From: CAYXLW01 sp964466055
GTDB lineage: Bacteria > Patescibacteriota > Gracilibacteria > GCA-2401425
Length of the DNA: 54,763 nucleotides
NCBI GenBank assembly: GCA_964466055.1
Contig: CAYXLW010000009.1
Coordinates: 1-54,763 of the forward strand
Direction of reading: 5' to 3'
Shown: in pieces, positions 1 to 9,129 of the stretch
Position numbering within the stretch: the stretch's first letter is position 1
Layout: the number at the start of each line of letters is the position of its first letter
Program-made: the position numbers and the translations under genes
The notes under the pieces: model-generated
Told to the model about the DNA's origin: nothing
Seen by the model: only the letters and a program-made list of their open reading frames with translations
Databases searched by the model: none

Positions 1-85
1 AGAAGGGAAAACCCCCTCTCCCTTTGGGAGAGGGTTGGGGTGAGGGAGTGCGGGGGTTATGTCAAACTATTTTGAATCAGCTATA
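1..85 (-). repeat. Partial MITE-like inverted-repeat element (copy 1)
   Basis: This is the reverse complement of the left half of the 175-bp elements at 7405-7579 and 42138-42312. The terminal repeat lies at about 57-85 and ends TTTTGAATCAGCTATA. It is preceded by the GC-rich hairpin arms CCCTCTCCC/GGGAGAGGG. The other half would lie outside the window. Confidence 0.8.
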
Positions 86-152
86 TATAAATTTAAAAAG
101 AACAACTTAAATAAATAAGTTGTTCTTTAATTAGTAATTTAAGAATTAATTA

Positions 153-3100
153 TTATTCAGCAGATTTCTTTTCATTATAATCTGTTTCTACTTCATTCCA
201 CACATTTTGTAAGGTAAGATTAGGAATTTCTTCACATATTTTTTTTGCTTCTTGAAATTTATTAGCTTCGGTGTTATTATCTAATCTTATTTTAATCTCT
301 TGCAATTTAGAAATCACATTACTTTTAAAAAGTGTAAATAATTTTTCACCATCAGTTCCAGCAATTTTATCTACTCCTAATTCCTCCTTAAAAGATTTTT
401 TAATGACTCCTAATTCACCTTCAAGATCAGCAAATCCTTTAAATTCAGCAGATCCTTTAAATCTTGCATTAAAAGCCTTAGTAACTTCAGGGAATTTTGT
501 TTTTCTTTCATTTTTGTCACCTCCTCCTGATAATACAAATGAAAGCTCTTCATATTCTTTTTTCACTGCTTCTTTCTCCTTTTCCAGTGCATCTTTCTCA
601 CTTTTTACTCTTTCTAATTCATCTTTTTTATTTTTTAATTCTGCAAATAAGCCTTCAAAAAATGTTTTGTCTTTAGACTTAATAAAATCTGTTAGATTTT
701 TTTGAAAGATACTATATCCATATTTTTCTAAAAAAGAATTGAATTTATTTACTATTTGCTTTGTGTCTTCTACAGTTGATCCATTTCTATTTAGAAAATT
801 CCTTAAGTTTTCAATTCTTTCAATTTTTTCATATAGCTTTTTATAAAAAGCCAATATTAATTCAGGATCTTTATCATTCTTATCTTCTAAAAATGTTTCT
901 GTAAGTTTACTTACAAACTTTTCTTTTAATGAATTTTTTTCATATATCTCATCATCATTCCTTCCTCTTATCTCAAACAGTGTGTGTAAATTTGCCACTT
1001 CTACAATCATGTTATTTGAAGAATTGAAATGATTAGAAAAATCCAACATTTTCTTAAACTCTCTGTTTTTATAAATTTCATTTTCACTTGTAAGAGCTTC
1101 TATTAAAGGATGCTTAAAATTTCTAGGATCTTCTTGGTTTGTTTCTTCTAAGTGTCCAAATTCTTCTGGATAAGAATATTTTAAAATATCTCTTGCCCAA
1201 TCATATTGAACTTCCTTTTGAGAATCATAAAAATCTTTTCCGCGTATTTCTTTCCTTTCTCTTTCTAATTCGTTAAAGATTTCTAATTTGCTTGAATAAA
1301 TATTTCCTAAATTATCTAGTTTACTATTTAAAAACTTAATTTTTTCTGTTGATTTTTCAGGCTCCATTAAAAATTTCCCTGAATTTTTTATTTTAGATCC
1401 AAGTCCCTCGAATCTTATAGTAGGAAATGAATTATCATATTGTGCTTTTACAAAGTATGAATTACTTTCTTCTTTAGATAGATTCAAAAACACACGCTTA
1501 TATAAATCCGTAAATTCTTTATATGCTGCTTCTAATTCATCTTTTTCTTTGTTCATTTGATCTTCAAGCATTCTAATTTTATCTGTTTTCATTTTATTTA
1601 GAACTTCTGATCTGTTAAAGTATAAGTCCGTTTTTAGCTTAATTAAGTTAAGAGGAGCGCTTCTTCTAATTTTTTCTAGCTTAGCTTCTGCAACTTTCTG
1701 CTCAATAAGCAACTTAACTTTTGTTATACTTTCTTTTTTAAATTCTTCTAGAGTATTATCACCTCCTTTTTGCTCTAAGTTATCTCTTAATTCTTGAATA
1801 TTATCAAAACAGTACTCAATTAACATATCCTCTTTAATTTCATCAATTGTAACATTCTCTAAACTTTGATTTAAAGAATTTATTTGTTTTTGAGTTTCAA
1901 TAAATAGAGCAATAGGAGATTCAAGTTTACTCTGTAAATCAGGAGTATATGCTTTTTTAGTAAGGCTTCTTAATTTATCCTTATATTCATTTATAAGTTG
2001 TTCTGTCATTTCTTTCGCTCCTTGGTCAGTCCAATCTCCTATTGCAGAAAGCTCAATTTTTTCAGGGTTTTTTACTGTATCATATAAATTTTTAATATGA
2101 GCTAGATTATTTTTGTATTCATCATTTTTAAGTTCATTTATATTTAATTCAATTTTTTTCTTTGCTTCATTCTTTAATTCTTCTTCATATTTTCCCCTAT
2201 ACTCTTCTTTCCCCTTCATAAATATTCCATATAAAGTTTCTATATATTTACTATCATCATCTACTTTCTCGGGAACATTTAATATATCAAAAATATCTAA
2301 TACTTCTGCAATACCACCATGAGTCTCTTGAACAACGCCTAGAATATCATCAGCAAGCACTTCTTTTCCTTCATCTATAAAATCAAATCTTTCTTTAATA
2401 TATACCTTTCCTTCATCACGCTTACTTTCAAGAAAAGCTATAACCTCATCAATTTCTGCCTGTATTTCATTTTCACCTTCAAATAATTTTTTTAATTCTT
2501 TTATTCCTTCTAATAAATCAATAGATACAACACATACCTTGCTTGCTTTATCTATATCATTCTCATCATCTCCCCAAGAATTTTTATCAATCTTATAATC
2601 TTTTATTAAAAAATCATGAATTTTCAATTCTTTATAAAATAGATCCTTTATATTCTTATTTAAATTTAATACATTTTTTATTTCTTCATTTCCACCTAAA
2701 GATTTTATCCAACTTTCAACTATTTCATTTTCTTTAATTGCACCATCTATTGTTTTATTAGAAGAATTTACATTTTTTATATCAATTTTATAAAACCCTA
2801 TCACAACTCCTTCCATTTTATTTTTAATAGCTTCAGCTTGTTCTTTACATGTAGTAATCTCAAAATCTAAAATCTCCTTTTCAAGGTTACCTAAAGCTTC
2901 TTCTTGTGCTTCAAATGTTTTTATATGTTCATAAGCATTCTCTATATTGTTATTCTTATTTAAAAATTCCTTAAAATTCACAATTTTTTCAGAATCTCGT
3001 TTTATATCTTTTTTTAACTTTTCTGCTTTTTCTTGAGAAAAACCTTGTTTTTCACTTACAAATCTATCTGAATATTCTTTACTTTTTCCATTAAGTTTTG

Positions 3101-6086
3101 GCATGCTTTCAGTCAAAAATTTAACTGACATAGTTTTTATTCTCTCCCCCAAATCTAAATTTTTCTTTGAAGCATGCCTTACAGCATGAGAATCCCATCC
3201 TTCATTTTTAATAAAGCCCATAAGGATTCTATCCGAAGTATTATTAGCATTAATCTCAATTTCAACATTTTGTAGTGTTCCATCGTCACCAACGAAATAT
3301 ATATGTAGCTTTTCTTTTCCGCTTATATTTTTTATATTTTCTTCATTTTGTTTGTCACACAACTCGTTAATTTTATTATCTAAATCTGTTATTAATTTCG
3401 CTACTAATTCATCTTTAAGCCCCTCTTTTTCTAAAGAGAGTTGTATATTTTTAAGTGTATTACGCTCATCAATATATTCTTTTATAACATAAGAATATTT
3501 ATCATAATCATTTTTATTGCTTTCTTGTGCTTTTTCTAAGCGAGCATTTGTTCCGTATATTTCATAAAAAACATCTTGAAGTAATTTTTCTCTTAATCCA
3601 GCAATTTGTGAACATACCTGTTCTTTTAGTTGTTCATTTTCTGTTACTTTAACATGGTCCCAATATTTTGTTACCATACGAATTAAATATTCTTGTTTGG
3701 TTCTCTCAGTAGTGTCTCTATCGCCATTAAATTCTAACAATTGAACATTTCCAGTTTTATGTTTTACTAAATATTTAACACTAATTGGTTGGTCTTTATT
3801 ACTACTTATAAATTTTTCTATATTAAAAAGTTTTAATATTTCTATTACTTTTGTCTCTAGTTCTGTTAAAATATCTGAAAATAGTGAATTCTCTTTAAAT
3901 TCAGGAATATTAAGAGAAATTTGTATATCGTTTATGGCATTAACTAGTCCTTCTAGAATACTTTTATTTAAGATTAATATCGACATATCATCTTTATTTT
4001 CTTCAATAACACTATTAATATCTTCTATTTGTTTAAAAATATTTTCTAAAAATTTTTGTCCTGCCCAATAAAGAACTTCTTTTGTATTTTTATCAGCAGA
4101 AGGATTATTCTCAAATATTTTTTTGTATGTATTCTTTACACCATTTTCAATCATTTCATTAATTATTTCCTTTGTATTTTTAAATTTACCACAATAACCA
4201 TTTAAAACTCCTATTTCTTTATAAGCTCCTTTTTTATCTACATCTTCTTCTCCTCCCCCATTTTTTTCTCTAACAATATATTTAATTGAATCCACTGAAC
4301 CTTCTGTAATAGCAGTATAATTATACAGTTGTATTACAGTTTCTAGTTTTTCTTCTAAAGAAGAAATAAACTCCAAAACTGCAGGATTATTTTCAAATCC
4401 TTTTACCTGTAATAGCTTTTGTAAATTTTTTATATTTTTATCTACCTTTTCTATAATCTTATCAATTTTATAAACATAAATAGACTCTACTCTTGCTTTA
4501 TTTATTAATTCATCAATTCCTTTTATTTCTTCTACAACATTTTCTAAAAATTTCTTTCCTAATTGATTAAATGCAATGTCTTTAGCTTTTTTTAAATATG
4601 GAGATTTTCCAACAACATTTTTTTCTCCTAACTTTATCATTTCATCAATACATTTTTCAACACCAATAACTGTAAATAAAGTTGATTCATTTATGCCTTT
4701 ATAGCCTATTAAATCATTAAAGTTCTCACATATAGGATATTGAATTCCACCTATGTTTACGTCTACACGTCTAAAGTTATAAACTTCTAATATTTTATTT
4801 AATTTATTGAAAATTGGATAAAGCCCATCAAATAAAACATTACAATAATTTTTTTCATTTTTTGTTTCAGGCTTAGCACCTTCACCTGGATTGTCAAAAC
4901 CAGTAGATTTTAAAACTTCTTGTAAATATTTAATAGCCTTATCTGCCTTTTTTGCTATATTATCAATAGCTAATATAGTCAAATTTTCTTTACTATCAAT
5001 TTCCCTGTCTATTTCTTGAGTTATTTTTAAAACTTCTTCAATCTGTTTTTTAGCTACTAAATTAGACATTTCTTTTGCTGCCGATTTTAGATTTTTAGTT
5101 TTATCAGAATTACATTCTTCATTTATTTTAGCTAGTGCAGATTTTTTTGCATCTGAGTTATAGTAAATTTTCGAGGATCCTTTATTGTCACTAGTAACCC
5201 AATATAAAGATATTGAATCACTATTTATTTTTACTTTTTTTAAAATAGCTATATTAATTGCTTTACAAGACTCATGAAGCTTTCCTTGTAAAATAACAAT
5301 CAGATTTTCTAAATCAGCTTTGTTATCTGCATATTCTCTTTTATCTATGTAAGCTGAAATTTTTTTTATAAAGCTAGATATCAAATCTAAATTAGAAGAA
5401 TAAATATCAATTGTGACTGGTAATTTGTTTAAATTTAAATCTATAGCATTAAGACTACTGTTAATCTCATTTTTGAGAAAAGCATTACCATTAAATTTTT
5501 CTATTATATCTTCTTTAGGAATCTTTAGATTATGTAAATTATAATCCTCAATTTCAGAAAGTTCTTTTAATCCTTTCAATTCACCTATTTTTAAAGTTTT
5601 TACATCTATTTCCTGTCTTTTTGAAAGATTTTCTAAATCATCAGTTTTATCTATTTTAAATTCGTTTATATCAGGGGATTTTCTTTCTGTTGCAAGGGTA
5701 GTTAATTCAGGAGAAACGCTAACTTTCAACTTTTCCAACTTTTTCTCAAGAATCATTTTATTTAAAAGATCAACTATATCAGTGTATAATTTAGGATCTT
5801 CATCAATAACAGGTCCTATCATTGAGGAAAAAGCTTCAAAGTATGCTAAATCAAATTCTACACCAGTTTTTTCAAATCTAAGAAAAACCGATTCTTTTTC
5901 TAAAAGCATTCTTTCTACGTCTCCTTGTCTTCCAACCTCTTTTATCTTTTCTCTTATAACTTTATTTTTTATTCCATCAATAATATCTTTACTTGTAATC
6001 CCCATTCTTTCAGCCTCTTTAAGCTTACTATTCAAAATAGGTGAGGTTTTAATCATTTCATTTGAAGGTGTATTAGCAGTACTCAT
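153..6086 (-). CDS. Giant repetitive coiled-coil protein, function unknown
   Basis: A 1977-residue protein, very rich in Lys, Glu, Asn and Ile, with no signal peptide or clear membrane segment, so probably cytoplasmic. I do not recognise a family. Residues ~200-990 hold about five degenerate tandem repeats of 145-166 residues. Each pairs helices with a short strand-rich segment (YLVKHKTGN, YIVREKNGGG, YFVGDDGT) and ends in a KFLENVVEEI-type helix; these anchors fall near residues 345, 509, 675, 832 and 988. The C-terminal half is helical, with an obvious coiled coil near 1820-1855 (KDELERVKSEKDALEKEKE). The start follows an AATAAATAAAA leader. The small 6090-6359 gene lies 3 bp upstream, so the two are probably co-transcribed. 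Structural or scaffold roles are guesses. Confidence 0.85.
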   Translation of the reverse strand: MSTANTPSNEMIKTSPILNSKLKEAERMGITSKDIIDGIKNKVIREKIKEVGRQGDVERMLLEKESVFLRFEKTGVEFDLAYFEAFSSMIGPVIDEDPKLYTDIVDLLNKMILEKKLEKLKVSVSPELTTLATERKSPDINEFKIDKTDDLENLSKRQEIDVKTLKIGELKGLKELSEIEDYNLHNLKIPKEDIIEKFNGNAFLKNEINSSLNAIDLNLNKLPVTIDIYSSNLDLISSFIKKISAYIDKREYADNKADLENLIVILQGKLHESCKAINIAILKKVKINSDSISLYWVTSDNKGSSKIYYNSDAKKSALAKINEECNSDKTKNLKSAAKEMSNLVAKKQIEEVLKITQEIDREIDSKENLTILAIDNIAKKADKAIKYLQEVLKSTGFDNPGEGAKPETKNEKNYCNVLFDGLYPIFNKLNKILEVYNFRRVDVNIGGIQYPICENFNDLIGYKGINESTLFTVIGVEKCIDEMIKLGEKNVVGKSPYLKKAKDIAFNQLGKKFLENVVEEIKGIDELINKARVESIYVYKIDKIIEKVDKNIKNLQKLLQVKGFENNPAVLEFISSLEEKLETVIQLYNYTAITEGSVDSIKYIVREKNGGGEEDVDKKGAYKEIGVLNGYCGKFKNTKEIINEMIENGVKNTYKKIFENNPSADKNTKEVLYWAGQKFLENIFKQIEDINSVIEENKDDMSILILNKSILEGLVNAINDIQISLNIPEFKENSLFSDILTELETKVIEILKLFNIEKFISSNKDQPISVKYLVKHKTGNVQLLEFNGDRDTTERTKQEYLIRMVTKYWDHVKVTENEQLKEQVCSQIAGLREKLLQDVFYEIYGTNARLEKAQESNKNDYDKYSYVIKEYIDERNTLKNIQLSLEKEGLKDELVAKLITDLDNKINELCDKQNEENIKNISGKEKLHIYFVGDDGTLQNVEIEINANNTSDRILMGFIKNEGWDSHAVRHASKKNLDLGERIKTMSVKFLTESMPKLNGKSKEYSDRFVSEKQGFSQEKAEKLKKDIKRDSEKIVNFKEFLNKNNNIENAYEHIKTFEAQEEALGNLEKEILDFEITTCKEQAEAIKNKMEGVVIGFYKIDIKNVNSSNKTIDGAIKENEIVESWIKSLGGNEEIKNVLNLNKNIKDLFYKELKIHDFLIKDYKIDKNSWGDDENDIDKASKVCVVSIDLLEGIKELKKLFEGENEIQAEIDEVIAFLESKRDEGKVYIKERFDFIDEGKEVLADDILGVVQETHGGIAEVLDIFDILNVPEKVDDDSKYIETLYGIFMKGKEEYRGKYEEELKNEAKKKIELNINELKNDEYKNNLAHIKNLYDTVKNPEKIELSAIGDWTDQGAKEMTEQLINEYKDKLRSLTKKAYTPDLQSKLESPIALFIETQKQINSLNQSLENVTIDEIKEDMLIEYCFDNIQELRDNLEQKGGDNTLEEFKKESITKVKLLIEQKVAEAKLEKIRRSAPLNLIKLKTDLYFNRSEVLNKMKTDKIRMLEDQMNKEKDELEAAYKEFTDLYKRVFLNLSKEESNSYFVKAQYDNSFPTIRFEGLGSKIKNSGKFLMEPEKSTEKIKFLNSKLDNLGNIYSSKLEIFNELERERKEIRGKDFYDSQKEVQYDWARDILKYSYPEEFGHLEETNQEDPRNFKHPLIEALTSENEIYKNREFKKMLDFSNHFNSSNNMIVEVANLHTLFEIRGRNDDEIYEKNSLKEKFVSKLTETFLEDKNDKDPELILAFYKKLYEKIERIENLRNFLNRNGSTVEDTKQIVNKFNSFLEKYGYSIFQKNLTDFIKSKDKTFFEGLFAELKNKKDELERVKSEKDALEKEKEAVKKEYEELSFVLSGGGDKNERKTKFPEVTKAFNARFKGSAEFKGFADLEGELGVIKKSFKEELGVDKIAGTDGEKLFTLFKSNVISKLQEIKIRLDNNTEANKFQEAKKICEEIPNLTLQNVWNEVETDYNEKKSAE

Positions 6087-6089
6087 TTT

Positions 6090-6359
6090 TTATTTATTAG
6101 AATATAATTTTATTTTTTTATTTAAGTTGTTTATTTTTTCCTTATATTTATATGTATTCACCTCATGCTGTTTGTTTAAATTTTTACATTCTCTTATATT
6201 TTTTTTATTTTTTGTAATTTTATAGTCTGCAATAAAAGCATCAATTTTACTTAAAATATTTTTTGAATATTTTTTATATTCCTCTTTCAATAAATATAAG
6301 TCTGCAATTAAATTAACAAATTTCTTTTTAGAATCATCTATTATATTAAGGTCTTCCAT
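6090..6359 (-). CDS. Small helical protein, partner of the giant coiled-coil protein
   Basis: An 89-residue, Lys/Asn-rich, all-helical protein with no recognised domain. It ends 3 bp before the giant protein's start, so the pair probably form one transcription unit. A -10-like TACAAT on the minus strand at 6393-6398 would place a transcript start about 27 bp upstream of the ATG. It may be a coiled-coil partner of the downstream product, but that rests only on adjacency and composition. Confidence 0.65.
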   Translation of the reverse strand: MEDLNIIDDSKKKFVNLIADLYLLKEEYKKYSKNILSKIDAFIADYKITKNKKNIRECKNLNKQHEVNTYKYKEKINNLNKKIKLYSNK

Positions 6360-6494
6360 ATATTTTTTAATTACGTTAATTTATTTCCCATCATTGTAAC
6401 ATATTTTTTGTAAAAAATAAAATAGTTTTTTTATTCTATCCTTCCCTATTTCCGTTCGGTTTTATTCTAGAACTTAATTTCCCAGTATTTTTTA

Positions 6495-6523
6495 TTCCAA
6501 AAATTCTATTTTTTTGATATAAT
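6495..6523 (+). promoter_or_regulatory. Promoter candidate for the 6560 gene
   Basis: A consensus -10 TATAAT at 6518-6523 lies 17 bp after a weak -35 (TTCCAA, 6495-6500). The predicted transcript start is about 6530 and the ATG is at 6560. The -35 match is poor. Confidence 0.5.
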
Positions 6524-6559
6524 GTAAGAAATATATATATTCTTTTATTCTTTCCACTT

Positions 6560-7378
6560 ATGAAATATTACTCCATCATACACCAAATTGAGCAAAATCC
6601 TGACCTGTCTACACTAAGTCATAAAGAACAAAACCTATGGGAGAAAACAATTATAAATTATATAGAAGACCAACAATCTAATAACAAATATGAGGAAAGC
6701 TCAATAGCAAATATTTATCTTTTGTTATTTTTTATAAAAACAAAGCATATTAAAAGCGACATACAAATAGAACATCAATATGAATTAATTAAACAATCTT
6801 TATTAGAAGAAGAAAAACGATACAACTTAAGAATAAAACTAACAAAAACAGAAGATTCCAAAAAAATTGTTGTGAACCAATTGCTATACTTCTATAAGTT
6901 AATAGAATTCTACATAAGCTATTTAGAACAAACATTATCTTTCTTTTCTTTTGGGAAAATTGCCCAAAAAGTTTCTATGGATAAAATGTACTTCTTACAA
7001 AAACATCAGCTATTACAAGGGAATATAAGGAAATTTATAGCTTATAGCAGGCTCTCTTTCTCTTTATTCTTAAGAAAATACACATTTCTGTATGCGCTTC
7101 TTAGTGGCATTGGAATCGTTCTTTTTTGGCACGGAATATGGGGAATATCAGACTGGATTATAGAAAAATTTGATACATCAGAAAAATTACTTTCATACGG
7201 TATAACAACAATTCTTGGGGTTTTAATCCTATATATTTTAGGAATGTTTCTTGACCAAACTACAGGAGATAAAAATAATACACAAGATATGGAGAATATG
7301 GCAATGGAAGAACTTGATGAATTAAAAAATATTGATAAAGCATTAAAAAATAAGTCCAAAAAAACAACTAGGAAATAA
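6560..7378 (+). CDS. Two-helix membrane protein with helical cytoplasmic N-terminus
   Basis: A 272-residue protein not assigned to a family. Residues 1-170 are hydrophilic and helical. Two hydrophobic segments follow (~173-200, containing LLSGIGIVLFWHGIWG; ~209-231, containing GVLILYILGMFL), then a charged C-terminal tail (MEELDELKNIDKALKNK). Both termini are probably cytoplasmic. It is monocistronic, with a good -10 box upstream and no SD. A MITE-like element begins 27 bp after the stop. It is divergent from the giant-protein operon, with about 200 bp between them that may hold both promoters. Confidence 0.75.
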   Translation: MKYYSIIHQIEQNPDLSTLSHKEQNLWEKTIINYIEDQQSNNKYEESSIANIYLLLFFIKTKHIKSDIQIEHQYELIKQSLLEEEKRYNLRIKLTKTEDSKKIVVNQLLYFYKLIEFYISYLEQTLSFFSFGKIAQKVSMDKMYFLQKHQLLQGNIRKFIAYSRLSFSLFLRKYTFLYALLSGIGIVLFWHGIWGISDWIIEKFDTSEKLLSYGITTILGVLILYILGMFLDQTTGDKNNTQDMENMAMEELDELKNIDKALKNKSKKTTRK

Positions 7379-7404
7379 AATTAGGACTAGAAATTATCTT
7401 TAAA

Positions 7405-7579
7405 TATAGCTAATTCAAAATAGTTTGACATAACCCCGCACTCCCCTCACCACAACCCTCTCCCCAAAGGGGCGGGGGTTTTCCCTTCTCCCTCTGGGAG
7501 AAGGTGCCCCGCTTAGCGGGGCGGATGAGGGGTGGGGGCAAACAATTGTTGTATGCCAATTTAGTTTGAATCATCTATA
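7405..7579 (+). mobile_element. MITE-like element with terminal inverted repeats (copy 2)
   Basis: A 175-bp non-coding element. The left end TATAGCTAATTCAAAATAG and right end (complement) TATAGATGATTCAAACTAA form imperfect ~28-bp terminal inverted repeats. The inside is GC-rich with perfect hairpins CCTTCTCCC/GGGAGAAGG and GCCCCGC/GCGGGGC. The TA-containing ends suggest TA-target (Tc1/mariner/IS630-like) mobility. No transposase lies in the window. The right end overlaps the 3' end of the HAD gene. Confidence 0.75.
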
Positions 7580-8211
7580 ATAAAACTTTTTACTGAGTCA
7601 ACATATCTAACACCTTCTTTTCCCCAGTCATCTTCATTACAAACACCAGTAAGCACACCAATAAAATCAATCCCTGCATTTTTAGAAGCCTTTAGATCAT
7701 GTAGAGAATCTCCAATAAACACAACTTGATTGTTTTTTGCTTTAAAAAAATTTATAGATTTTAAAATACCTTCTGGATCAGGTTTCCATTTAGAAACCTC
7801 ATCACCTGAAATACTAAAATCAATGTATTCACCCCAATTAAATTTTTCAATAACAAAACTCACACCAGGCTTACTTTTGGATGAAATTAGTGCAATTTTT
7901 TTACCTTCATCTTTAAGATTTTTAAGCAATTCATTGCTTCCTTCAACACACAGTACATTTTGAGCAGTATCTTTTTCTATCCTCAAAGAATCAAAAATTT
8001 GTTGAATCTTGTTATGATTATTCTTTGGGACTATAGAGGCTAAAGCTTCTTTGGCAGGAGTTCCTAACATTCTACTATAAAAAGAAATTGGAATGTCATT
8101 GTTTGCACCAAGATTTTCAGCCACTTCTTTAAAAAGTAACGCATAATGATACACTGAAGATAACAAAACACCATCAATATCGAAAAATATGTAAGTGTAT
8201 TTTTTAAGCAT
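7561..8211 (-). CDS. HAD-superfamily phosphatase (phosphoglycolate phosphatase-like)
   Basis: A 216-residue HAD hydrolase. Motif I is FFDIDGVL with the nucleophile and acid aspartates at residues 11 and 13. A helical cap follows, then motif II (ALISSKSK), the motif III lysine in KWKPDPEG, and motif IV FIGDSLHDLKASKNAGI. This matches the Gph/PGP-like branch, which dephosphorylates small phosphometabolites in the cytoplasm; the substrate is not predictable. The final residues (IDDSN) and the stop lie inside the terminal repeat of the 7405-7579 element, so the original C-terminus may have been replaced. It sits 18 bp downstream of ybaB on the same strand. Confidence 0.9.
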   Translation of the reverse strand: MLKKYTYIFFDIDGVLLSSVYHYALLFKEVAENLGANNDIPISFYSRMLGTPAKEALASIVPKNNHNKIQQIFDSLRIEKDTAQNVLCVEGSNELLKNLKDEGKKIALISSKSKPGVSFVIEKFNWGEYIDFSISGDEVSKWKPDPEGILKSINFFKAKNNQVVFIGDSLHDLKASKNAGIDFIGVLTGVCNEDDWGKEGVRYVDSVKSFIIDDSN

Positions 8212-8229
8212 TTTCTTTTTATTTATTTT

Positions 8230-8532
8230 TTACCCTCCTAATCCTGGAAAACCTCCTTCTCCCATTATAGCTTTCATTTTTTCTGCTGCAATTTGCTCTG
8301 CTTTCTTCTTTCCTTTTTCAAATGCATCTTTAATGTCTTTTGCTATTCTTACAGCCCCATGCATTAAATTTTCTTCAGGAATTCTTATATCAACAATATT
8401 CATCTCACCATCTACTATTACAATAATTCCATTAATTTCAGATTCAATGTGAGTTGCCTTTAAATCTTTTTTAATTTCCTTTGCTTGTTTTTGAAGGTTA
8501 TAAAGATCCTTTGCTTTTCCAAAAAATGACAT
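8230..8532 (-). CDS. ybaB: YbaB/EbfC nucleoid-associated protein
   Basis: A 100-residue protein with the YbaB/EbfC layout: an N-terminal helix (KDLYNLQKQAKEIKKDL), a central beta sheet (INGIIVIVDGEMNIVDIRI), a C-terminal helix, then a glycine-rich tail (GEGGFPGLGG). Family members form tweezer-like dimers that bind DNA and help organise the nucleoid. The length is normal (~100 aa). The usual recR or dnaX neighbours are absent; it precedes the HAD gene by 18 bp. Confidence 0.92.
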   Translation of the reverse strand: MSFFGKAKDLYNLQKQAKEIKKDLKATHIESEINGIIVIVDGEMNIVDIRIPEENLMHGAVRIAKDIKDAFEKGKKKAEQIAAEKMKAIMGEGGFPGLGG

Positions 8533-8613
8533 AAATCGAATATTTAAATAATAAAATTTTATTTCGATGTCGATTATATGTATTATTCAAATGAAAAGCT
8601 AGAATTAATTAAA

Positions 8614-9075
8614 ATGAAAATAACTTTCCTTTTTGTTGGTAAAACTAAAGATTCTTGGATTAAAGAAGGTGAAAATGAATTTTTAAAACGTCTTCAAAAA
8701 TTTGCACAAATAGAAGTTAAAATTGTTGATGAATTAGGTAAAAGTGATGAAAATAAGATAAAAAAAGAAGAAGGTGGAAACATCTTAAAGAATATTAAAA
8801 ATGAAGAATTTTTATGTTTGTTAGATGTTAAGGGGAAACATCTTAGCTCTGAAGAATTAGCTAAGAATATTGAATTATGGAAAGATACAAAGGGAGGGAA
8901 AATTATTTTTGTTGTAGGTGGAGCTTATGGTGTTTCTGAAGAAGTTGTCAAACGTGCTGATTTTCTACTTAGTTTTTCTAAAATGACCTTAACTCATCAA
9001 ATGATAAGATTGTTTTTAATGGAACAAACTTATAGGGCTTTTTCTATTTTAGGCGGAAGTAAATATCATAAATAA
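8614..9075 (+). CDS. rlmH: 23S rRNA (pseudouridine1915-N3)-methyltransferase RlmH
   Basis: A 153-residue SPOUT-class methyltransferase. It opens MKITFLFVGKTKDSW, has the SAM-binding knot (FVVGGAYGVSEEV) and ends with the typical SILGGSKYHK tail. RlmH methylates pseudouridine 1915 in helix 69 of 23S rRNA on the assembled 70S ribosome. I chose the ATG at 8614 rather than an upstream in-frame ATG at 8578 because family homology begins there and the length then matches (~155 aa). It is monocistronic and divergent from ybaB. Confidence 0.95.
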   Translation: MKITFLFVGKTKDSWIKEGENEFLKRLQKFAQIEVKIVDELGKSDENKIKKEEGGNILKNIKNEEFLCLLDVKGKHLSSEELAKNIELWKDTKGGKIIFVVGGAYGVSEEVVKRADFLLSFSKMTLTHQMIRLFLMEQTYRAFSILGGSKYHK

Positions 9076-9129
9076 ATTGTTAAAAATACTATTTTTTGTA
9101 ATTGAGAAATTGACGTTTCGCCTACGTTT

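Noticed and set aside
271..705. Plus-strand ORFs inside the giant gene (also 2113-2322, 2543-2737, 5782-6225)
   Set aside because: They lie fully opposite (or largely overlap) a continuous 1977-codon frame with coherent composition, and are rich in Ser/Phe/Leu as expected from antisense of Lys/Glu/Asn-rich coding sequence.
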